Shown here: positions 24,511 through 38,720 of the stretch, piece by piece
Layout: each line of letters opens with the position of its first letter
Numbering within the stretch: the stretch's first letter is position 1
Source of the DNA: Ashinkailepas kermadecensis
Lineage: Eukaryota > Arthropoda > Thecostraca > Neolepadidae
Length of the DNA: 64,000 nucleotides
Direction: 5' to 3'
Assembly (NCBI GenBank): GCA_034440615.1
Contig: JAOTOM010005102.1
Span: 807,001-871,000, forward strand
The notes under the pieces: generated by a model
Told to the model about the DNA's origin: nothing
Databases searched by the model: none
What the model saw: the letters and a program-made list of their open reading frames with translations, nothing else
Translations under genes and position numbers: made by a program

Positions 24511-26184
24511 CCGTGGCATTGATTCGGTATTGACATTTTTAACAAGCGTCGTGGAGGCCTGTGTTCTTCTACACGAGCCGGGAGTTTTATGAGCTCTGGG
24601 ATGTTTTGGCTTCTGTTGCTGTATATTTGGCAATCGAGCTTGAATCCATTCACCGGACGCTTTCTTCATGTTATCCATGTTATGTCATGCCAGCGTGCTC
24701 TCGGCGAGTGCACCACTATGCTGCGTGAGCACTGGGCAGCGAATGCCGGCTCCCGGCGACCAGGGTGTTGTCGAACTATGCATACGTGTGAGCCGCAGAC
24801 ATGTATTACTCTACTGTAGCCAGCACACCAAATATCAGGGCCTACGTTTGACGCAGTTGTTCAATGCCCTCAGGCGACAACAACCCGGACCCATGTTTTC
24901 GACTCTATGTTTAGGTACGCACACACCACCATCTTCAAGACTCGCACTGTTCTATTGGCAACATGCCTAAAAAGCACTTGAGGCGGGTATGATGCAATTC
25001 AACACATGCAACACATTGCAATGCTATGCTGCATGCAGATACTACTACTACTAAAATACCATGCAAATACTATCCGACTCTTTGACAACCAACATAGATA
25101 CCCGGCCTTCATACGGCTGTGATTTTCCGCATGCCTGCTCAACTCAGGATACCCATTAATGTTTTGACTTTGATTGTGAGACTAGCTCGGAGAAATTGGA
25201 CACCGATAATATTAACCTTTTGATGTTAGCAGGCTGTGTAATAACAGCCGCTGCATGTGACAGCATAATTATCAAGAATGCTCGCAGCATGAAGACACGA
25301 TCTCAACCGCAGCTCATCACTGGATGTTGTTAAATTCACGTGGAATCCAGCCGCCTTGCTCTACATCCCAACATGATACTGCATGATCTATAAGCGACAT
25401 GGATTCTGGTGCAGTGTTCTGTGAGTGGCCGAACAGGCGAGTTGGCTGTCATTTTTCAACTCGTAATCATTTATTGGAGGTAAGCGGCGCCTACCGATGA
25501 CCTATGGCTGCAGGGTCGTGAGTACCCGGTAATTACTGTTCGTGTAACGGAGGCTCCATCTCGTCTTCTGATATATGATGAGCGGACCGATTTCACCTCC
25601 TTCCCGACCGTCTCCCCCGATCGGGCGGCAATTAGCATGTCAAACAAGAGTGTAAAGTGCCGCGGCTGACCGCGGCCAGCGTCATGCTACAGCTGGAGTA
25701 GGCCGACCCGTCCGTCGGCCAACGCCATCGATATGCCATCGGCTCGGTACACGTGTGTGTCAGTCAGCCAGCTTGGCGATGGAACACGTGCACGTGCCTC
25801 CTACGGCGGTGGTGTGGGAGGTATTTACGAGACGCCGAGACGTGATGGTCCCCATGACCGGGACGTCACGCATGGGCAGGTTTCCTCAGATACGGATCAT
25901 AAATATTTATCGGGGTTGAATGCCGAAGTCTTCCGTCCGCTGTCGCCCTGCCACCGCCAGTACGACCGCTACTGTGACTGTGAGTGCGGCTGGGCGGGTC
26001 TGTTGGTGGCAACACGAGATCAGCGCCGCGGAGGCGTACCTAGCCTGGCGCAGGGCTGTCAATGGAGACTCTGCTGTGACTGTTGTGCGAATACAGATGC
26101 GGTGGTAGTTCGTGACTGTCGCTGCGGCCATGAAATGACTGTGGCCGTGAGTGGTGCGATCTGTGACTGCGACCGTGGCTTTCT
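24511..26184. other. Intron 2 segment, no recognisable gene
   Basis: Unique sequence; no mobile element or exon recognised. The frame running through 25733-26392 (+) ends in CT-rich low complexity and is not supported. Confidence 0.45.
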
Positions 26185-26360
26185 CTCCCTCTCTCTTTCT
26201 CTTTTTTTTCTCTCTCTCTCTATCTCTCTCTCTCTATCTCTATCTCTCTCTTTCTACCTCTCCCCCTTCTCTCTACCTGCTTTTGTCTTTCTCCCTGCGT
26301 CTCCCCTTCTCCCTCTTTCTCTGTTTGTCTTTCCCGCTGCCTCTTTCTCCCTCTCTCCTG
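26185..26360. repeat. CT-rich low-complexity tract
   Basis: Impure polypyrimidine (TCTC, TTTT and CCCT mixtures) followed by a GATCACGTGATCA palindrome near 26385. Confidence 0.9.
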
Positions 26361-26924
26361 CTGCGCCTGTTATCACGTCCGTGATCACGTGATCAGTGGT
26401 CAGTTGGCGCCTGATTACCAGCTGGTGATCACTCCGAAGGCGGCTGCAGGCCATATGCCGACGGGGCCACAGCGCCAACGGAAGCCACCGGGAGGCTCAC
26501 TCCTCCCACACGCCGTTGAGGTATCAGTGACGCCACACGGCTCGTCTGTGCACTCTGCCATAGGCAGATGGCAGATAACGCCACACGGCTCACACGGCAT
26601 GTCACGTGCTAGAGGGAGGGGGCACGTGCGGACGGCGTGTACCAATCACCGTGGCAGCAGTGCAACTGTCATGGGGCTTCTCGGCATTCGCTGGTGATTG
26701 TTGACGACGCACATCGTCACCAAGCGAGAGGATCGCGCGCTCTCAGGTTGCCCGGCAAAACCGCCGCCAACTGTCGCGAGCTCACCAAGCGAACAGTGTC
26801 GTGGTGAGATGAAAGGCAAGTAAGTTCCGCAGGTGCATGCGGTGGAACGTAGGTGACTGCACCCAATGACGGAGCCTGGGGGAGGAGCGCAAAGGAACTG
26901 GCGCATCCGAAATTATCAGAGGCA

Positions 26925-27620
26925 CTCCAGCCGTTGGTGTGCAGAAAGGGGCACCCTAGTCGTTGCCTAGACTTAGAGTCATCTCTGCAGGCTGGAACGG
27001 TACATCCCAGACGTTGTAGGAGCACATCTGCAGACTGCGAATAGGGCTCCCCAGCCATTGTAGGGATATTCCGGCATGGAGTCTAACTGACCACTACTCT
27101 GCGGGGAGGGATACCACAGCCCCAACAACTTCAGCCATTGTAGAGGCACCCCTGCAGTCTGCAGATAGTGGCACCCCAGTCATTGTAGAGGTACCCCTGT
27201 AGTCTGCAGAGAGGTGCACATCAGCCGTTGCAGGGGCACCCAGCTGCAGCCTGCAGAGGGGCACACCAGCCATTATAGGGGCACCCCCGCAGCATGTAGG
27301 GGGGGGGGGGGAGCACCCAGCTGCAGCCTGCAGAGGGGCACACCAGCCATTATAGGGGCACCCCCGCAGCCTGTAGGGGGGGGGGGGCGCCCCAGCCGTT
27401 GTAGCGCCACGCAGCTGCAGGGGGACACCACAGCCTTTCTAGTGGCGCACCCACAGTCTGTAGAGGGGCATCAAAATCGTTATAGGGGCAGTCCTGCGGT
27501 CTGTAGAGGGACACCCCGGCCGTTATAGGACGCCGCGGCAATCTGCAGAGAGGGTGCCCTAGCTGTTGTAGGAACACCCCAGCTGTTTATGGGCACCCGG
27601 AAATTATTGGGACACCCCTG
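26925..27620. repeat. Degenerate ~45-bp minisatellite with G runs
   Basis: Repeats of CAGCCATTGTAGAGGCACC and CTGCAGTCTGCAGAG with strong divergence. Two longer near-identical copies lie around 27250-27380, each with a run of 8-12 G. Confidence 0.8.
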
Positions 27621-27797
27621 AAGACAGCAACATTCCAGGAATTGTGTAGAAGCATCATGGTCTTGTAAGAGCACTCCCATCCCGTAGGCATTTGCTTGAC
27701 TTTGCGGTTTCTAGATGGTGCTTTTCCTTGCATACCACAAGCACTAATACTCAATTTCTAAAGGCTAGATGTCGATGAGCCACCCCTATGTGATGCT

Positions 27798-28113
27798 CAC
27801 AGAGCCGCCTGTATTCTGGCCTGCACAGAGCCGCCTGTATTCTGGCCTGCACAGAGCCGCCCGTCTTCTGGCGCACAGAGCCGCCCGTCTTCTGGCCTGT
27901 GCAGAGACGCCCGTCTTCTGGCCTGCACAGAGCCGCCCGTCTTCTGACCTGCGCAGAACCGCCCGTCTTCTGGCGCACAGAACCGCCCGTCTTCTGGCTC
28001 ACAGAGCCGCCTGTCTTCTGGCGCACAGAACCGCCCGTCTTCTGGCCTGTGCAGAGACGCCCGTCTTCTGGCCTGCACAGAGCCGCCCGTCTTCTGGCCT
28101 GTACAGAGCCGCC
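27798..28113. repeat. 26-bp minisatellite with 18-bp variants
   Basis: Unit CAGAGCCGCCCGTCTTCTGG plus CCTGCA. Shortened units end in GCGCA or CTCA. About 13 copies. Confidence 0.93.
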
Positions 28114-28438
28114 TGCCTATCTGATTTTCATCGCAAAGCTTGAAAGTAAATTATATGTCAGTTTCTTGTAGGACACGTACTGTGGAATATCCAGAATTAT
28201 CAGAAATCGGAAATAGGCAGAATTATTTTAGTCAGGTATAAAAAATGGAGTGCTAGATTAAGTGGTCTGGCGCAGGGAAGAACTTCGTTGAGCCGGACAT
28301 GAATTACGGACACTTGTTGTTTTCACACATAAGCGTTGGGTCAAAACGTTATCACGGCGTCGCAAAATTGCTCACTTGGTACGGTGAAGGTGAGGGAGGG
28401 GATCAATTTATACTGCAGTTATCATGCTATGTAAGTCC

Positions 28439-28647
28439 CAGGGGCGAATACATGGAGGAATAGGCGCCCTTTGGAAGAAAAAGGCATCCTCCCGAGAGTG
28501 CCCAAGTGTGCTTGAGCGCACCCGCTCCCCGCTCAACAGATTTCCAGCCGAAGACACTCCTTCGGATACTTTTGCAGTGGTGACCCTCGGAAGAAATAGC
28601 GCCTCCTCAGGCAAGTATCCCCATGACAATTATTGGATCCGCCCCTG
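28439..28647 (-). mobile_element. Short non-autonomous element with CAGGGGCGGATCC ends, copy 1
   Basis: The ends read CAGGGGCGAATACATGG (left) and, reverse-complemented, CAGGGGCGGATCCAATAATTG (right). Read from the right it aligns along its length with the element at 45048-45361, including ATTGTCATGGGG, TTGCCTG and CTCTGGCTG/CTTCGGCTG-type blocks. The CAGGG start suggests hAT-type ends, but the flanking octamers (GTAAGTCC and GATGGCAC) do not form a target duplication. Confidence 0.6.
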
Positions 28648-28879
28648 GATGGCACTACCCTAGTTTCTTCAGTTCAAGAGATGTTCCATACCATTTAGTT
28701 TTCAATGAACTGACCTGCTATCTTTGATATCAACCGAGGTCCACATAACAACATTCAATATTCGCCTGAGCATGGGTCATGCATTCGTTTTTTCTCGATC
28801 GCGCAACTGGTTTAGAGATAGTTTTCGTGAAGGGGAGGAGAGGGCGGGGGGGGGGCAGCCGCAGCCTGTCGCAAGTGGG

Positions 28880-28984
28880 TAGGTACCCCATACGGTGCCG
28901 TGGTAAGCATATTTAGGTACCCCATATGGTACCGTGGTAAGCATATTTAGTTACCCCATACGGTACCGTGGTAAGCACATTTAG
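28880..28984. repeat. 35-bp direct repeat, 3 copies
   Basis: Unit TAGGTACCCCATACGG, then TACCGTGGTAAGCATATTT. The core GGTACCCCATACGGTACC is nearly self-complementary. Confidence 0.95.
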
Positions 28985-29327
28985 ATACATTTATTCCCGA
29001 GAAAACTACTACTTGTCGGTTTGTTTTTATTTTGCGGGCTTGTCGCAGTTAGACGTGGGATGGAAGGAGAGTCTATTACCGGGCTAATCACCACGTTCTC
29101 AGAGCTGCAGAGCAGCAGTGAATTGCCAGTACGTGAACTGGTGGAGTTGTAAGCAATCATTGAGAGACATAACACGAAGCCGACCACTTCGCTTGCTTAC
29201 TACTGGAGACTACTGCATACTACTCGGGACTACTGGGGACCATTGGGGACTGCGGTGGTTCCGAACTGATGGGATACCGCTCCATCTACCTCCACGCCGA
29301 ATTTCTCCGCAGACCAAAGAGTATGCA

Positions 29328-29480
29328 ATCTCGACAGGTGGTCGCTGGCTTGGCTAAGGCTGTCGAGACTGCAGTGTGCAGAACTGAGTGACCTTCTTGG
29401 CGGTAGGGTCCTATCTCGACAGGTGGTCGCTGGCTTGGCTAAGGCTGTCGAGACTGCAGTCTTGGCGGTAGGGTCCTATC
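29328..29480. repeat. 85-bp direct duplication containing a 9-bp hairpin
   Basis: Two copies of TCTCGACAGGTGGTCGCTGG..., with a partial third boundary. Each copy has perfect inverted arms TCTCGACAG and CTGTCGAGA around a 22-base loop. Confidence 0.9.
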
Positions 29481-29562
29481 CGGACGGCACACAGTGAAAT
29501 TCCCCGCCAATTGTATGCAGTGACCTGTTTGAGAATATGCAGTGCAGCGTCGTGGAGTATGC

Positions 29563-30066
29563 GACAAACGGCGGGCGGCCGGCGGAAGCATTGGCAGTGT
29601 GTGTAGCTGTGCAGCATGCACGCCAGGCCGCATCAACCGGGACGGTGCTGCTGGCCACACGCTGACAAACGGCGGGCGGCCGGCGGAAGCATTGGCAGTG
29701 TGTGTAGCTGTGCAGCATGCACGCCAGGCCGCATCAACCGGGACGGTGCTGCTGGCCACACGCTGACAAACGGCGGGCGGCCGGCGGAAGCATTGGCAGT
29801 GTGTGTAGCTGTGCAGCATGCACGCCAGGCCGCATCAACCGGGACGGTGCTGCTGGCCACACGCTGACAAACGGCGGGCGGCCGGCGGAAGCATTGGCAG
29901 TGTGTGTAGCTGTGCAGCATGCACGCCAGGCCGCATCAGCCGGGACGGTGCTGCTGGCCACACGCTGACAAACGGCGGGCGGCCGGCGGAAGCATTGGCA
30001 GTGTGTGTAGCTGTGCAGCATGCACGCCAGGCCGCATCAACCGGGACGGTGCTGCTGGCCACACGC
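29563..30066. repeat. 101-bp minisatellite, 5 copies
   Basis: Units start GACAAACGGCGGGCGGCC at 29563, 29664, 29765, 29866 and 29967. Copies are identical except for one substitution near 29938. Near-perfect homogeneity suggests recent expansion. Confidence 0.97.
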
Positions 30067-30247
30067 TCAATGCGAATGAAAAGCGATGCATTATCCGTAC
30101 CGGATACAATTCTGCGCCGGGGCTGCTCTTCAGGACCGGAGGATGTGATCTTCACGGCCGGAGAAGTTGATCTCCGCAACCGAACGCCAGGACGGGAGGG
30201 ACTGCTTTCCAGGAGTAGGAGCTGATCTCCAGGAGCAGAATAAAGAC

Positions 30248-30364
30248 TATCAGCAGCGATCAGCTCCGGTCGTAGTGCAGAACGGCTATCAGCGGTGATC
30301 ACTTCCGGTCGTAGTGTAGAACGGTTATAAGCAGCGATCAGTTCCGGTCGTAGTGCAGAACGCC
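30248..30364. repeat. 39-bp direct repeat, 3 copies
   Basis: Unit TATCAGCAGCGATCAG, then CTCCGGTCGTAGTGCAGAAC; about six differences between copies. Confidence 0.9.
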
Positions 30365-30568
30365 AGAGTGCGTAAGCGGACGGTCCCGACTTTCCGCTCA
30401 GGTATGTTGTGTATTCACGTCGCCGATGTTTTCTAACCAGTCCCTGCACTATGCCTGGTCAATCTGCAGACGCAGGTACGGCCACCTGCCCTGTGATCTC
30501 ATCTGGGGCGCTTGGGCTCGGCCCAGTCATCAGTCGCCCGCCACGAAGGTGGACAGCGCTCAGAAGCG

Positions 30569-31100
30569 AGCAGTCACGTGCTGCCCAGATCTCAAGCTAT
30601 GTCCCGAAGTCACGTGCTGCCCAGATCTCAAGCTATGTCCCGAGCAGTCACGTGCTGCCCAGATCTCAAGCTATGTCCCGAGCAGTCACGTGCTGCCCAG
30701 ATCTCAAGCTATGTCCCGAGCAGTCACGTGCTGCCCAGATCTCAAGCTATGTCCCGAGCAGTCACGTGCTGCCCAGATCTCAAGCTATGTCCCGAGCAGT
30801 CACGTGCTGCCCAGATCTCAAGCTATGTCCCGAGCAGTCACGTGCTGCCCAGATCTCAAGCTATGTCCCGAGCAGTCACGTGCTGCCCAGATCTCAAGCT
30901 ATGTCCCGAGCAGTCACGTGCTGCCCAGATCTCAAGCTATGTCCCGAGCAGTCACGTGCTGCCCAGATCTCAAGCTATGTCCCGAGCAGTCACGTGCTGC
31001 CCAGATCTCAAGCTATGTCCCGAGCAGTCACGTGCTGCCCAGATCTCAAGCTATGTCCCGAGCAGTCACGTGCTGCCCAGATCTCAAGCTATGTCCCGAA
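30569..31100. repeat. 38-bp minisatellite, 14 copies, one CACGTG each
   Basis: Unit GAGCAGTCACGTGCTGCC, CAGATCTCAAGCTATGTCCC. All copies are nearly identical except a shortened second unit. Because 38 is not a multiple of three, every frame cycles through three readings with no stop, which explains the 230-320 codon frames here. Confidence 0.97.
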
Positions 31101-31112
31101 GCGCATCTGGAT

Positions 31113-31222
31113 CGCTAAGGGCGGATCCAGCCTCAAAGGTGGATGAAGCTGCAAAGGCGGATTCATCACCAGAGGTGGATACATCCCCAAAGGTGGATCC
31201 AGCGACAAAGGTGAAGCCAGCC
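31113..31222. repeat. 18-bp repeat, 6 diverged copies
   Basis: Unit near GCAAAGGTGGATCCAGCC; the plus-strand frame repeats a hexapeptide of the S-K-V-D-P-A kind and runs on into a Lys/Arg-rich stretch ending at 31477. It could be low-complexity coding sequence but has no supporting splice sites. Confidence 0.7.
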
Positions 31223-34121
31223 GACAAGACGGAGGGAGGCAAGCAAAACGGTTTTCGGAAGAGCCGAGTGAAAATTCGTCGAAAAATTGAACGGATCCAG
31301 AAGGCGTGCCAGGTTCCAAAACAAAAATTATCGGATTTGAATAGAAATGACAATCATATTGAGATCAAACTAGCATTGTATGAGCACTTTGAACACCACA
31401 AACACATTCTTAGCATTTGTTCGTCTCGGCAGGTGTGCAACCTCGTTTCCTCCCCCATTTTGATCCGTTACAGGTGAAGGTCCCCACATTCCTTGTGAGA
31501 GTATTCAGTGGCAGCGAGCTCTGCTCACTGCGGGACTCCCAGAAATACGTCTACGCGGAGCAACTTCCCACGGATCAAGGCCAGGGTTCGATTTATGCTT
31601 TGGCGTCCTGGGATGGGAGAGGAATATTTTGAGGAGTTCCATGTCTGATGATAATTTTCTGTGTGTTTTTGAGATCCAAGTCTCCTTTTTGTGCTTCACG
31701 GTCGGTTGTGGGCATGCTCATGAAATGGCAATGAGCTTGCAGTCATTTTCAAGGAATTCAATTAATCGCTTGCAAAAAGAAATAGCTTCCTGGAGAGGTC
31801 AAATGTTCTGGATGACAAGCATTCAGGACAGTGCCATGTTTCCAACCCCGATAACGGCAAACTATATATATCTATTCGATCAACGACTCCCAAGGGAAGA
31901 TATTCGAAAGATATGATTCATTTCCCACAGGGAGGAATCCAAGGTAGATTTGCATTTTACACAAGCTTCGCATGATGGAAGCAACATGTCAGCGACTCCA
32001 GAAGGTTCACTCAAATGATTTTAAACCGGTGACACCAATTCAGCTTTTTATGTAATACTATCTATGCCAGAATTGCTTTTGTTCTTCATTTGAAGAATGT
32101 AGTTCTTCATTTGCTTGTTCTTCATTTGCTTTTGTTCTTCATTTGTTCTTCATTTGCTTTTGTTCTTCATTGCTTTCCTACGATGTCCTTGGTACACTTT
32201 GTAGAATGCCGGATGACTGTCGTTCCGATCTTGGGAGACCCCAACTTAGAGATCTACCTCATCCTGAACGTGAGCACTGTTACTTATAAATACGAATACC
32301 ACTAAGGTGGGCATATAAAAGTCCGAAAATTGGAGGAAATACCTTTAAGTCGGCTTTTGCCATGCAATGATTAAAAGACAAAGGTAACCCCCGCGTCATC
32401 TGAAGAGAATGGATGTCGCAGACATCACCCCGGCGGTCCTGTCGTGACAATCGGAGACGCTGCAGGTAACCCCCGCGTCATCTGAAGGGAGTGGATGTCG
32501 CGGACATCACCTCGGCGGTCCTGTCGCAACCATCGTATAACGGTGCGCGGTAGCCGCCATTTGGCACGACCAGTGGTACGTTGATCCTTAGTGGATCTTT
32601 TGGTAAGCACATTGATCAGCATATACTGTGCCACCGAGCTACATATGATTTCATTTTGGGTATTGGACGCATTTTTGCAGCAATAGAGATTGTGCCTGCT
32701 TTATTGAACTTGACGTGACAAGACAATTGACATCTCACTGATTAATATTATCAGAACATCCAGTCTCAACGGTGACTCAACTCCAAGGTCATTATTTTCG
32801 GTTCGCTTTGGCCGTCCGCTTGAACAAAAATTGCATTACAGAACACATTTACGGCGTGAATTCGAATTGAACGATTTTTTGTTTCACTCAAATCTAAAAG
32901 CAGACAATTGCAAGCTCTACGAGTTATTGTATCATGCATGCTGTGAGCTGTGACGGTTTCATTTGGCCTGATCTGTCAACCATAAACGCCACGAGTTCAA
33001 ACGGGATGTTGATGGATTCTTACGAAATGTAGCTTAATTATAGTGCTTCTAGTGCTTAATTCGCTTCCTTGTCATGGTTAGATTGAATGTACTGACCAGT
33101 TAAATCTGCTGAGAGCCGACGTTTAAGAAAAGTGTTGTCTTTGACCCGCACTGGAGGGCAACTGGTTAAACGAGAGTGGAAAACTGAGCGCCATTCGAGT
33201 TGTCTCGTGGCACGAAGGCCATTACTTCTTCCTCGCGATTCAATCCCACCTATAAGGAGCGAAATAGTGACTGGGTGACAGTTTTTGCCCTCCTCGGAAG
33301 GGAATGCGGGTGAAAAATGCTCGGTAAGCAAGGGTAACGTCCCCAGAATTGATGGGGTACGAAGTAATTAGTGCTCATCAACACTAATTAGCTCGTGCGT
33401 CACAACTTGCAATACTAGCTAAACATTTAAAACGGCTAATTTTAATTGATGAATGGAGATGATTGAGATGATTGAGGAATATTGTATCTGAGAGACTTTG
33501 GGGCCATGTAGTTCCTATTCAAAAGCAAGCAATTCGCCAGCTGATGCCACCGGTCACTATGTGTAATTACGACTCTTTATGCGCATATATAGACCATTCA
33601 TACGACACTATAGTATTAATACTCTTCATGCTCATACATAGCACATTCATGTTATGTCCAGTAATTGCGAGAAAATGGCTGGTGTTGCAAATTAGGGCCA
33701 TGCACATTGAATGAACAAAATATTTTGCGAAGTATGTAATAATTATACAACTTAAGTCCGTCCTGAACTTGCAATATCTACCATGCTACATTCACCGTGA
33801 TCTGGTTTCGCTTTGGTGCTGGGATTAATCTCTTGGGCCAGCTCTGACCATTTATGATACTATTGAATAAAGGAGACGTAGAAATGAATGTAGGGCGGAA
33901 GATACTGGAATAGTGACTGGGAGAGACAGGACGAGTGGATGTGGTTTGCACTAGCTTTACTTGACGACACGTCAAATGAATTTAATCATTAGCCATCATC
34001 ACTAGCTATGTATATAAATTTGCAACAGTATCACCAGTCAGCCCGGCCGCCTGTCTAGCTAGCTGCAAGGCCTTCGTTTGGCGCGAGTTGACAGCTTACC
34101 GCGGAACGACCTTTCACGTAC
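31223..34121. other. Intron 2, donor-proximal segment, mostly unique
   Basis: Contains a TTTGTTCTTCATTTGC-type short repeat at about 32083-32180 and an 82-bp direct duplication at 32383-32535 (units start GGTAACCCCCGCGTCATC). The remainder is unique sequence in which I see nothing. Ends at exon 2's donor. Confidence 0.6.
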
Positions 34122-34264
34122 CGTTCGTGTCGAAGGGTATCTGCTGGCAATCAGAGTACCAGGCGCGCGCGCCGGCGGTGGTATTCACACCACATCGGTA
34201 CACGGCGCCTCCCTCCACCACTCCGGGCTGGGGCGTCTGCGCCCGAGGAGCGCCCACCAGCACC
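34122..34264 (-). CDS. Integrin alpha subunit, coding exon 2 (blade 1)
   Basis: The acceptor TTTCAG|G supplies the last base of W53, followed by 47 codons (residues 54-100) and one base of G101, ending at donor G|GTACGT. The hallmark VLVGAPRAQT (54-63) is the conserved end of the first FG-GAP strand pair. It continues with GGAVYRC (C77), a sequon N80-T-T, and C92 before QQIPFDTN. C77 and C92 would form the blade-1 disulfide usual in this family. Length is 143 nt (1+141+1), with no frameshift. Immediately upstream in transcript order lie two truncated copies of this exon's acceptor and first ~30 nt (see the repeat at 34235-34500). This copy alone continues into an intact exon. Confidence 0.93.
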
Positions 34265-34500
34265 CTGAAACCACGCGAGCAGGTGTCAGCAGTGTCCGCG
34301 ATTGTATTCGGCTGGATGGAATGAGGTCTGCGCCCGAGGGGCCCCCCTACCCTGAGCCCGGAGCAGGTGTCAGCAGTGTCCGCGATTGTATTCGGCTGGA
34401 TGGAATGAGGTCTGCGCCCGAGGGGCGCCCACTAGTACCCTGAAGCCACGGGAGCAGGTGTCAGCAGTGTCCGCGATTGTCTTCGTCGGGATAGGATGGG
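34235..34500 (-). repeat. Tandem copies of exon 2's acceptor and first 30 bases (pseudo-exons)
   Basis: Periods of about 91 and 83 bp. On the minus strand the outermost copy (exon-like bases from 34439) has CTTCAG|G and encodes VLVGAPRAQT, identical to the real exon. It then falls back into intron sequence (CTCATTCCATCCAGCC ... CACTGCTGACACC). The middle copy (near 34350) is degraded, with GCTCAG then GGTAGGGGGGCCCC. The third is the real exon 2. The repeated unit therefore joins ~30 exon bases to ~55 bases of the preceding intron. Confidence 0.9.
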
Positions 34501-35913
<1,413 letters not shown>

Positions 35914-38125
35914 GGCTTTCTCTGCAGGAACCTTTCGACATTATTTGGCGGTGCCATCAACCAAAGATTGCTAATTTGGTTGTCCGGCGGCGGCGGCTGG
36001 CCCGCACCATAAATCACGTGATCAGTGGATTTGTGACGCGACTGACAGAGCACGCGACCGTTACGTGTTTGATTGGCGGCCAGGGAATCCAGACTCCCCG
36101 TCCAGCTGAGTTCGAACGACATCAGATCTCCCTGCGGGAGGTGCCGAATCCATATGCGACCGACTCGCACTTGAAATACTGTTCTTAGTTATGGCCGTTA
36201 GAACAGTTAGACGGAGATTGAGGTGGAGAAGGCAATCTAACCAAAAATTGTTCTTACGACAGGCCAACATATTCCTCGTGATCATGTACCACATCATATC
36301 ATGTACCATATATGAACCACTATGCGCCATGCATGGTGTTTGCGTTTTTGCCATTTCCGCAGTTTTTGCCACATCGTAACATGTTTGGCTTTTGCTCTCT
36401 GAATCTTCAAAAGTATTTCACTGTTCTTCACCAAGCTTGGCAGCCAACATCAAAAGACCAATGTATGAGATAATGTAGTTCTTATGCTTAGCAGAGGCGT
36501 GTCCACAGTCCAGGGCGACCAGGCAAGGGGCAAAAGATTACTGCTGAAGTTCATGCATTTGGTGACACTTATCAACTTGCTACATGGACAATTATGGGGC
36601 AAGTGGAGTTATTGCGTGACGATTGGAAGTAAGTTTTGGTCAGGAGCGGCTCCAGGCGACGTTTTGGGGAGGAAAACGATGAAGACTGTAGTCGTTCGTC
36701 GTCTGATCCATTCAGTAGATTTGAATTCTCAAATATTTCAGGAAGAATTGGCTGATAAATAATTCGAGAGGCGGCAGCTGGACCTATGGACCGCTCACTA
36801 ATGGAGCGACGCCTCCGAGTTAAGGGGTTTTATCATCGACGGTGTGTGTATGTGGGGGGGGGACAGTTCTTCGATCGCGGAGGACATGAATGTTTCCAGT
36901 GTCTCCCACTGCTCTGGATCCGCCAGTCATCTCGCATGTCACCATTTGCTCAATAGTGGCTCAACAGGCCGCTCTCATTTGAGCACAGCAGACTGAACTG
37001 CAGAAACAAGCTGTCTGAAGTGACCGTGGCGGTGATGTTGCTCCTTTTTAAATACAGCTTTTTGGCTTTTCCAGGCACTATTGGAAAGTACCATTACTTT
37101 TTCCAGATTGTTAACAGGTAATACAATATTTGAAGTAGACTGGGTCTGATGCTGTGGTCCGGCAACACCACGTCACCTTTCAATGGCATTTGCAATTTCA
37201 GTATTAATTTCAGATGAAATTAATTATTGTGCATGTTATGAGCCCTACCATGGCCCACCCTTACGCTTGCGGTAAACCAAATATTTCATTAGAAATTGCA
37301 GCAAGGGTGTCACTTTGTGACATTGATTGCAGGGGGGGATTGATGTTCTTGATCACGTTTTTCTCCAGCCATCGGCAAAAAAGACTCGTTGACGGGGGGA
37401 GGGGGGTGCACCCAAACTATCTGAAAGGGCGCCTCCACGAGCTCAATGGTTTCAGCTTCGGTCAGATTGGGGGGAAATCAAAGGTTGGGAGGGAAAATTA
37501 ATAGTTGGGGGCCATGCAATGTGACCGAGGGTGTTACTTTGCATGGGGGCCATGCAAAGTGACATCCCTGCATTGGAATTCAGGTAGTTTTGTGTCAATG
37601 TGTCAATATGGGAAGAACTTCATGAAGTTCATATTCGCATCGCGTTTGGTGCTGCTCTATCAATGTGTGGAGTCGCGGGCATGGCTTGGTATTTCGCAAC
37701 TTAATGAAACTGGATTTCCTTTGGAGAGCGACAGAGAGGTTGACCGAATGCATGTGCATATGGTTACATATGGTGCGTGTGATTCAAATATATATATTTT
37801 TTAAGGTCCGCCATCCAAGATCAGGTGACCAGGAGCGCCACGGCTATTACCACGGCTAAATTATATATTGATTACCACGGCTAAATATTACCACGGCTAT
37901 TTTATTATGAAGGCGCAGGAACATTTTTAAGTGTTAACAACTGAAGCAATGAAACATTGACAGGGCAGAAAGCAGCACATAATATATTTCGGCACAGGTC
38001 ACATCGATCGGTTCGTCGCCGCCATCCGACTATGTCGCTCTGCGCGCCTGACACCGATCATGTTGCTATTGTAGCTTGGGAAGGATTGACGCTTGGCTCG
38101 GCTCCAGACACTGCCACAGCGGCGC
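35914..38125. other. Intron 1 segment, no recognisable gene
   Basis: Unique sequence apart from a small repeat of TACCACGGCTAAAT at about 37846-37902 (four copies) and short G runs near 36856 and 37395. No exon recognised. Confidence 0.45.

Positions 38126-38720
<595 letters not shown>

Noticed and set aside
26385..26400. GATCACGTGATCA palindrome as a regulatory site
   Set aside because: A single short palindrome next to low-complexity DNA; no context supports a function.
30409..31477. Repeat protein of 230-321 codons
   Set aside because: A 38-bp unit cycles all three frames with no stop. Only the last part (after 31113) is mentioned separately as uncertain.
33900..33990. TTGACGACACGTCAA stretch as a second SINE copy
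   Set aside because: Only about 15 bases resemble the SINE body at 46370-46545, with no tRNA-like head.
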